From UBA7455 sp026713185 (GTDB lineage Bacteria > Pseudomonadota > Gammaproteobacteria > Pseudomonadales > Azotimanducaceae), in assembly GCA_963665785.1 (NCBI GenBank), contig OY762456.1, positions 1,736,001-1,800,000 on the forward strand: a DNA stretch of 64,000 bases. The letters are read 5' to 3'. The notes beneath the pieces were generated by a model. It was not told the DNA's origin, made no database searches, and saw nothing but the letters and a program-made list of their open reading frames with translations. A program made the position numbers and the translations under genes. Within the stretch, counting starts at the first letter, position 1. Each line of letters starts with the position of its first letter. This document shows positions 58,944-64,000 of the stretch, piece by piece.

Positions 58944-59801
58944 ATGCTTGAACAGACAGACCGGGTGGCACTGGCCGTGCCCAATGCAGATGAGGCGGCT
59001 TCTGGCCTCAATGCCATCTTTGACAGCGTCATCGTAGATGACATAGTAGATACCGATGCCAATGCCAGACGTGTAACGCTCCAATGGGGTTTTGATCAGC
59101 TGGAGCTCTACGAACCCAAGGGCCCCGGGCCAGTCGCTGATTTTATAAAAAGTGGCAAACGGGGACTTTTCGCCGGCGGTTTTGCCCTTACCGACCCCAG
59201 TGCAGTTGCTGCCCGAATCGAGCAGGCCGGTATCAGGATAACTCAACAGGGCGACCGGTTTGTCGTCTATCCTCAGGATTTACGGAATACCGGGGTGATT
59301 CTGAGTCCGGTCGCGGAACGGGAAAGAGTGGGTCTGATGGACAAGATCTGGCAAATCACCTACAACGCGCCAAACCTTGATGAGTGCATAGCATTCTACA
59401 GCGATCTGTTCGGAATCAAGGACAAACTGACGAACTACTACACCAGTAAGGTATGGGGCTACCACTCTGCCATCACCTGGTTCGACGCTCGCAAAGGCGC
59501 GGGTCTCGATAGTCTGGAGTACCTGGACCCTTACGATCACGAGAAGGCTGCCGGGCGATTTATTGCAAGAACCGGGGGTATCGGTGGCATTTATATGGCA
59601 TCAACCCATACCGATGATCTACCAGTGATCAGGGAACGGGTCATATCTACCGGCGGTGGCTGGGAGAACTCTCCTAACAAGGTTTCTACAGGATTCATCC
59701 ACCCACGACGCACCTATGGTTTACTGCTTGCCGTCTGTAATTTTGATGAGTTTGATGCCCGTCGTCCGACCCCTGAAAATCCTGACTCCTGGAGCAGCTG
59801 A
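58944..59801 (+). CDS. VOC-superfamily protein (glyoxalase/dioxygenase fold)
   Basis: The 285-aa protein starts at ATG 58944 behind AGGGGTAA. It contains two vicinal-oxygen-chelate modules: residues 1-125 (TDRVALAVPNADEAASGLNA) and 130-270 (IWQITYNAPNLDECIAFYSD, WGYHSAITWFD, DSLEYLDPYD). Such two-module proteins are often Fe- or Mn-dependent dioxygenases or lyases of small molecules. The next gene begins 24 bp downstream, so they are co-transcribed. Confidence 0.8.
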   Translation: MLEQTDRVALAVPNADEAASGLNAIFDSVIVDDIVDTDANARRVTLQWGFDQLELYEPKGPGPVADFIKSGKRGLFAGGFALTDPSAVAARIEQAGIRITQQGDRFVVYPQDLRNTGVILSPVAERERVGLMDKIWQITYNAPNLDECIAFYSDLFGIKDKLTNYYTSKVWGYHSAITWFDARKGAGLDSLEYLDPYDHEKAAGRFIARTGGIGGIYMASTHTDDLPVIRERVISTGGGWENSPNKVSTGFIHPRRTYGLLLAVCNFDEFDARRPTPENPDSWSS

Positions 59802-59825
59802 GGTGTCCCCTTCTGGAGAAAAAGC

Positions 59826-60692
59826 ATGATAATCGACCACTCAATCAACATTGACGAGGCTGTCGAGGAGTACGGTCTTGCGGATCACATCACCGAGCTC
59901 GACGACGTTGGCCTTACTGTTGTACCCCAGGCAACACTCAGGCTTGGTGATGAGTGGTTCGAGCAATTACGGGATGCGTTGCTGCGGGTAGCGGAAGCAC
60001 GCACGGGCGTCTCATTCGACCTGGATACTGGTCCTTCGGCAACTTTTGATGGACGTGCCGGTGAAAATGGTCAGCTCATTTTTTCGCATCTGATTTATGA
60101 GGATCAGTCATTCGAGAAGGTACTGACGCACCCGGTCAAGAAGGCACTGATGACCTATATGCTCGGAGAAGGACATCGGCTTTCCGTCAGTGATGGCTGG
60201 ATCAAGTGGCAAACACCAGACAGCTGGGAGGAAGAATCGACAACCGGTTTCCACGCGGACCAGAGTGTTGTTCCCACACCCTGGAACTGGCGGATACCTC
60301 ACATCGCGAACATGAACTGGATCATTACCGACTACACAAGGGAAAATGGCGCCTTGGCCTATGTCCCCGGCAGCCATCGTGAACAACGAATGCCGGAACC
60401 CGGAGAAGCGTTGCCACGTTCGGTACCCGTCGAGGCGCCCAAAGGTTCTCTGGTGATGTTCCAGGGTGGTCTTTGGCATGGCGCCTATCGGAAAACGACA
60501 CCAGGACTGCGTTTGACTATGCTCGGACAGCACTGTCGACCCTATTTTCTTCCTTTTCAGGACTTCAAGGGCAGGGTCCCGGGTGAGTTCATCGAGGCAA
60601 GTGAGGATCCCGACTATCTTCGCAGTCTCTTGCGTGAAGATGAGTATCAATTGATCGCGGAAGCCCCCCAATGGTTAAACAAGGCGAATTAA
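59826..60692 (+). CDS. Phytanoyl-CoA dioxygenase (PhyH) family oxygenase 1
   Basis: The 288-aa protein has the 2-oxoglutarate/Fe(II) set: His143 and Asp145 in FHADQ, distal His218 in GGLWHGA and Arg229 (GLRLTMLGQHCRP) for the co-substrate. Length and motifs are typical of bacterial PhyH proteins, which hydroxylate diverse small molecules. The substrate is unknown. It is close behind the VOC protein. Confidence 0.85.
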   Translation: MIIDHSINIDEAVEEYGLADHITELDDVGLTVVPQATLRLGDEWFEQLRDALLRVAEARTGVSFDLDTGPSATFDGRAGENGQLIFSHLIYEDQSFEKVLTHPVKKALMTYMLGEGHRLSVSDGWIKWQTPDSWEEESTTGFHADQSVVPTPWNWRIPHIANMNWIITDYTRENGALAYVPGSHREQRMPEPGEALPRSVPVEAPKGSLVMFQGGLWHGAYRKTTPGLRLTMLGQHCRPYFLPFQDFKGRVPGEFIEASEDPDYLRSLLREDEYQLIAEAPQWLNKAN

Positions 60693-60844
60693 AACCCATT
60701 TCCGAATCCGGATTAATCATCGCATCACTATTGTTCAGGGGGCTACGCAGGCTTAATTCGCCGCATCGTCCAGAGCACCCTGCCGGTTGTATTCAGCCAG
60801 GCAAACTGTATTGACAATCATGCAAATTCCGGCATATTAACCAG

Positions 60845-61762
60845 ATGCCCATATCACGTCCCCAAGCAACACAAGATCTTGAACTTGCAAAAGAGAATAT
60901 GGATGAGTTTGGTTATTGCCTGCTCGCAAATGTCCTGACTCAGGCAGAGGTCAGTGCAATACGCACACGCCTTTCCGAACAGATGGAGGCAGAAGCGCTA
61001 CTGCGTAAATCCACGATCAGTCGTAACAAAAAACAACTGGTAAGGTTTCTGGTTAACAAGGGCAAAGTATTCCGTGACATTCTGTTTCATCCCGGTTTTC
61101 GGGAGGTGGTCGATCATGTGTTGGGCTCGGAGTATCTGCTTTCTTCCTTCCATGCCCATATCGCCCATCCCGGCGGTACCAGGGAGTTCCATACCGATCA
61201 GTTCTGGATGCCACCTCCCACCAATGAACGCAAAGAGACGCTTGTAAAACCTGGCTCCATCACACGTGCCGTACACAAAGGACACCACGTTATCGGTGAG
61301 GACAACCCAAGGGTGATTTCTCCGGCTGTTGTGTGCAATGCGATGTGGATGCTGGACGATTTTACCGAAGTCAATGGCGCAACGATTTTCGTTCCAGGCA
61401 GCCACCTGATGGGCAGGCAGCCCGACATGAAACTGGACAAGGATGCCGACTGGGTTCCTGCAGTGGGTCCTGCCGGTACTGTCGCAGTTTTCGAAGGCCG
61501 CACCTGGCATTCAACCGGGTTAAACGTCAGCGATCAGGCTCGTATTGGTCTGTCCACTAATTTTTGCGCACCCCAGTTCCGGCAACAGGAGAATTTTCAA
61601 CTCGGCACTTCCCCGGAATTGCTGGCAGAAGCATCCGAAGAACTGTTGGCAATATTGGGATTTAAGCCCTGGCAGGGATACGGGCACATCGAAAACAACA
61701 TCGAATGGGTGGCCCGCGGCCAGTACGCGCATGGTGAATTAAAACCTGATCAAGACATTTAG
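60845..61762 (+). CDS. Phytanoyl-CoA dioxygenase (PhyH) family oxygenase 2
   Basis: The 305-aa protein shows His116 and Asp118 in EFHTDQF, His222 in RTWHSTG and Arg233 in QARIGLST. It is only distantly similar to oxygenase 1, so it is not a recent duplication. It is separated from oxygenase 1 by 152 bp, so it may have its own promoter. Its partner substrate is unknown. Confidence 0.85.
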   Translation: MPISRPQATQDLELAKENMDEFGYCLLANVLTQAEVSAIRTRLSEQMEAEALLRKSTISRNKKQLVRFLVNKGKVFRDILFHPGFREVVDHVLGSEYLLSSFHAHIAHPGGTREFHTDQFWMPPPTNERKETLVKPGSITRAVHKGHHVIGEDNPRVISPAVVCNAMWMLDDFTEVNGATIFVPGSHLMGRQPDMKLDKDADWVPAVGPAGTVAVFEGRTWHSTGLNVSDQARIGLSTNFCAPQFRQQENFQLGTSPELLAEASEELLAILGFKPWQGYGHIENNIEWVARGQYAHGELKPDQDI

Positions 61763-61782
61763 GAAGGGATACCCAAGGGATC

Positions 61783-61985
61783 GCGAATCTCTTCTTCAGG
61801 CGCTGAATCCCCTGGTTACTTGCGGCGTATCGCGCGAATGACAGAAAAAAGGGGTCGACAGAAAAAAGGGGTCAGGTCCATTTTTCCAGTCCAAGCCCGT
61901 AGTTCCCAGGGAGACCGAAGGGATTGCGAATCTCTTCTTCAGGCGCTGAATCCCCTGGTTACTTGCGGCGTATCGCGCGAATGAC
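61783..61985. repeat. 60-bp direct duplication including the 3' end of the next gene
   Basis: Bases 61783-61842 are repeated at 61926-61985. The second copy covers the last 27 bases of the small secreted protein gene. Between them, the 17-mer GACAGAAAAAAGGGGTC is doubled in tandem (61840-61856 and 61857-61873), followed by AGGTCC. It looks like a local duplication rather than a mobile element. Confidence 0.85.
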
Positions 61986-62471
61986 GGTGGTCTCGTCCGA
62001 GATCTTCCCATCCTGGCTACCCCACCAGGTGGTAACTAGTTGGCCATCACTCTCCCATACATACTTGGCGTGATGCATGAAATGTGCATTGGGTGAGGAG
62101 AGGTTGGTGATGCTTTCAAATTTAAGAAGCAGCCCATCGCCTTCTTCGGACTGCACCACTTCAAGTCGCGGCTGATTACCGGAAGCGCAGTAGTGGGTCA
62201 TAAGCACGCGGTCGCCGTCTTCGTGATAGACGTTGAGCATTTCATGAGGATCGCCTGGAAACATGAATTCACGTAGTACCGAGCCATTGGCCGTCATGCG
62301 AAATTCGGTCGCTACATGGTCGGTGACCTCGCCCTGCTCGTTGACGAGCATCCATTCGCCTTCAAGGCTCTTGAGGCGTTCCATGACTGCCTTGGAGTCC
62401 GCCGAAGCGGTACCTGCCAATATAAGGATAGGCGTCAAAATCAAACCAACCGCAAATCTAAATCTGCACAT
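61959..62471 (-). CDS. Small secreted protein (lipocalin-like, unknown function)
   Basis: Starting at ATG 62471 (MCRFRFAVGLILTPILILAG) gives a 170-aa protein with a signal peptide ending TASA. The mature part begins with RLKSLEGEWMLVNEQGEV and is strand-rich, similar in style to lipocalin-like domains that open with an L.G.W motif. It is oriented opposite to the oxygenase genes and lies downstream of the MFS gene on the same strand. Confidence 0.65.
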   Translation of the reverse strand: MCRFRFAVGLILTPILILAGTASADSKAVMERLKSLEGEWMLVNEQGEVTDHVATEFRMTANGSVLREFMFPGDPHEMLNVYHEDGDRVLMTHYCASGNQPRLEVVQSEEGDGLLLKFESITNLSSPNAHFMHHAKYVWESDGQLVTTWWGSQDGKISDETTVIRAIRRK

Positions 62472-62563
62472 GCTGTCGCTTCTCGTTGTAAAAACATGAG
62501 GATACATGCTCTTGTGGGCTTGGTGCAACAGCACTAAAGCGGCATCGGCTGACCCCTTTCTCC

Positions 62564-63811
62564 CTAAGATTTGAATTCCCGTATGGGTTTCCAGAATCGC
62601 CAGATCAGTACTGTCGCCAGTATCGAGATAACCGCACCCAGGATCATCGTGTTATTCGCACCGATCGCACCTGCCCACACGCCGACCCAGATGGTGCCAA
62701 CATTGTTTGCGGTCTGTGCCGCCAGAATCATTAATGCGGATGCACGACCGCGCATGTGATCAGGTGTAGTCAACATCACCGTCGTCTGCCTGACAGCTAC
62801 AGTCACCGCATCTGCCGCACCGAGGGCTGCGATCATCAACATGCCAAGCCATAGTGAACCAGCCGTTGCAAAGCCAAACAGAATAAACCCATAGGCTAAA
62901 GACGCGTACAGCACCAGCATCCCCTTGGCGCGATAACCCACAAGGAACAAAGCAACAAACGACCCCGCAATGGCACCGGTCGAGTTTGCGGCGCCCAGCA
63001 TACCAGTGGCGCTGGCGCCACCGGCGAACATACCCAACGCCAGCACTGGCAGGATCTCACGATAGAAAGAAGCTGTGGTAATACCTGCATCGAGCAGAAA
63101 CAATCCTGGCAGGATTGGATGTCTGGACACAAAGCGAAAACCGTCTCTGATTTGATCGACTATAGCCGATCCGCCCTGCTGACCGCTGGCAACCCCGTGT
63201 GCCCGGATCAACAATGGCAGGATGCTGGAAAATAATGAAATCAAACCTGCGAGTACAAACACTGCACTCAAACCCGCGGTGATCGCCACTGCGGCAAACA
63301 GTAGCGGACCCGCTATAGCTGCCGCATTTTGCGATGCCGTATCTGTCGATGCAGCGAGCATCAGGTGACGTACAGGGATGACAACTGGCACCAGTGCGGA
63401 ACGGGCAGGACTGGCCAACATCTGAGAGGCTGCCGTCAATGCAATACCTATGTAAACCATCCACGGCGTCAACAACTCCTGCCAGTTAAGTAATCCGAGG
63501 CTTAACAAGACTACGGCGGTCACCGCGTTCGCCAAAGCAATGACTTGTTTACGGTCGATGCGATCCGCAAGGGTACCGCCCCACAACAGCGCCGGTATCT
63601 GCACGATCAACTGCACAACGCCAATAAATCCCACTAGTGCGGCCGATCCGGTTTCGTCCAGCAACCACTGTGCAGTTCCCAGTATGCGCATCCAGATAAC
63701 CATGGCGCTTGTAACCAGTACAAGCCATAGCAATCGATAATCACGATAGATGAAAGCGTGCCATGGTCTGGTTTGGTCTGTTTCCAGCGAACGGTTATCT
63801 CTATTGATCAA
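62564..63811 (-). CDS. MFS transporter (DHA3-type, enterobactin-exporter-like)
   Basis: The 415-aa membrane protein begins at a TTG behind AAGGAG and has about 12 hydrophobic helices. It contains the MFS loop motif GGTLADRIDRKQVIALAN (motif A) and a second-half equivalent. Its composition and DHA3-like arrangement suggest export of small molecules. The cargo is unknown. It may be co-transcribed with the small secreted protein gene 92 bp downstream. Confidence 0.85.
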   Translation of the reverse strand: MINRDNRSLETDQTRPWHAFIYRDYRLLWLVLVTSAMVIWMRILGTAQWLLDETGSAALVGFIGVVQLIVQIPALLWGGTLADRIDRKQVIALANAVTAVVLLSLGLLNWQELLTPWMVYIGIALTAASQMLASPARSALVPVVIPVRHLMLAASTDTASQNAAAIAGPLLFAAVAITAGLSAVFVLAGLISLFSSILPLLIRAHGVASGQQGGSAIVDQIRDGFRFVSRHPILPGLFLLDAGITTASFYREILPVLALGMFAGGASATGMLGAANSTGAIAGSFVALFLVGYRAKGMLVLYASLAYGFILFGFATAGSLWLGMLMIAALGAADAVTVAVRQTTVMLTTPDHMRGRASALMILAAQTANNVGTIWVGVWAGAIGANNTMILGAVISILATVLIWRFWKPIREFKS

Positions 63812-64000
63812 GGGGGCTGCTCCTTTTCCTCTGGTAAGCCCTAATTGCCGCAGTGCTGGCCAAAGGACTCGCCGAATCCCTTCTAACCTCCCGGCTGAAC
63901 AAGTAAATAGTATACTATTCGCCTGATTTTGGATCAGAGTAATAGATTTTTAGAGAAGTCTGATGAATATCTGTACTACAAGTAGAAAGTCCCGGTTCGC
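63812..64000. other. Upstream region at the window edge
   Basis: This contains the MFS ribosome site and promoter region. No gene is supportable before the window ends. Confidence 0.4.

Noticed and set aside
1..64000. CRISPR array or prophage
   Set aside because: No regularly spaced repeats with unique spacers and no phage structural, lysis or packaging genes were seen; the integrase fragments are isolated and truncated.

Overview
The window looks like part of a gammaproteobacterial chromosome, probably from an uncultured marine or host-associated lineage. The evidence is a nuoA remnant of proteobacterial type, a large TonB-dependent receptor, several Cys-lipobox lipoproteins, a Tat-exported molybdopterin oxidoreductase and phytanoyl-CoA-dioxygenase-type genes. 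I cannot name the species. I saw no rRNA, tRNA or CRISPR array.

Left half (about 1-31,800): a mobile-element-rich mosaic. Fragments of an IS91-type (Y2, rolling-circle) transposase lie at 118-390, about 2246-2419 and 13330-13440. A conserved, sharply ended repeat recurs at least seven times between 6300 and 22720. At 13330-13485 a transposase fragment is joined directly to this repeat, so I interpret the repeat as the 3' end of the same IS91-like element. Each copy abuts different cargo: a P-loop kinase, an oligopeptide-binding protein, an FtsX-type permease, an AAA ATPase, toxin-antitoxin pieces, a nitrilase-family amidase, a DUF4153 membrane protein, and a sterol reductase with a truncated Rieske-type oxygenase. 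An intact single-chain biotin-dependent acyl-CoA carboxylase (2593-5970) sits in the left part. An IS1380-family element (15408-17052) has inserted into one repeat copy, with a 5-bp target duplication.

The stretch 22,721-37,902 is bracketed by two near-identical, inverted and defective IS copies. Between them lie an ISAs1-type transposase, an IS66 remnant, two tyrosine-recombinase C-termini joined head to head, and a nested structure. In that structure a serine-recombinase transposon splits the reverse transcriptase of a group II intron, and the intron itself abuts, in antisense, the 3' end of a second group II intron. Two convergent FG-GAP/ASPIC lipoprotein genes and a small lipoprotein gene follow, before the second IS copy.

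Right half (about 38,000-64,000): dense and largely intact. It holds two secreted proteins of unknown function, a TonB-dependent receptor with a good terminator, a vanadium-haloperoxidase-related lipoprotein, a third FG-GAP/ASPIC lipoprotein, a heterodimeric ABC exporter pair, an isoquinoline-1-oxidoreductase-like pair behind a duplicated palindrome, a crotonase, a dimethylglycine/sarcosine dehydrogenase-like flavoprotein, a DUF1295 reductase, a VOC protein, two phytanoyl-CoA-dioxygenase-family oxygenases, a small secreted protein and an MFS transporter. Together this reads as uptake, oxidation and efflux of small organic molecules (inference). No pathway substrate can be read from sequence alone.
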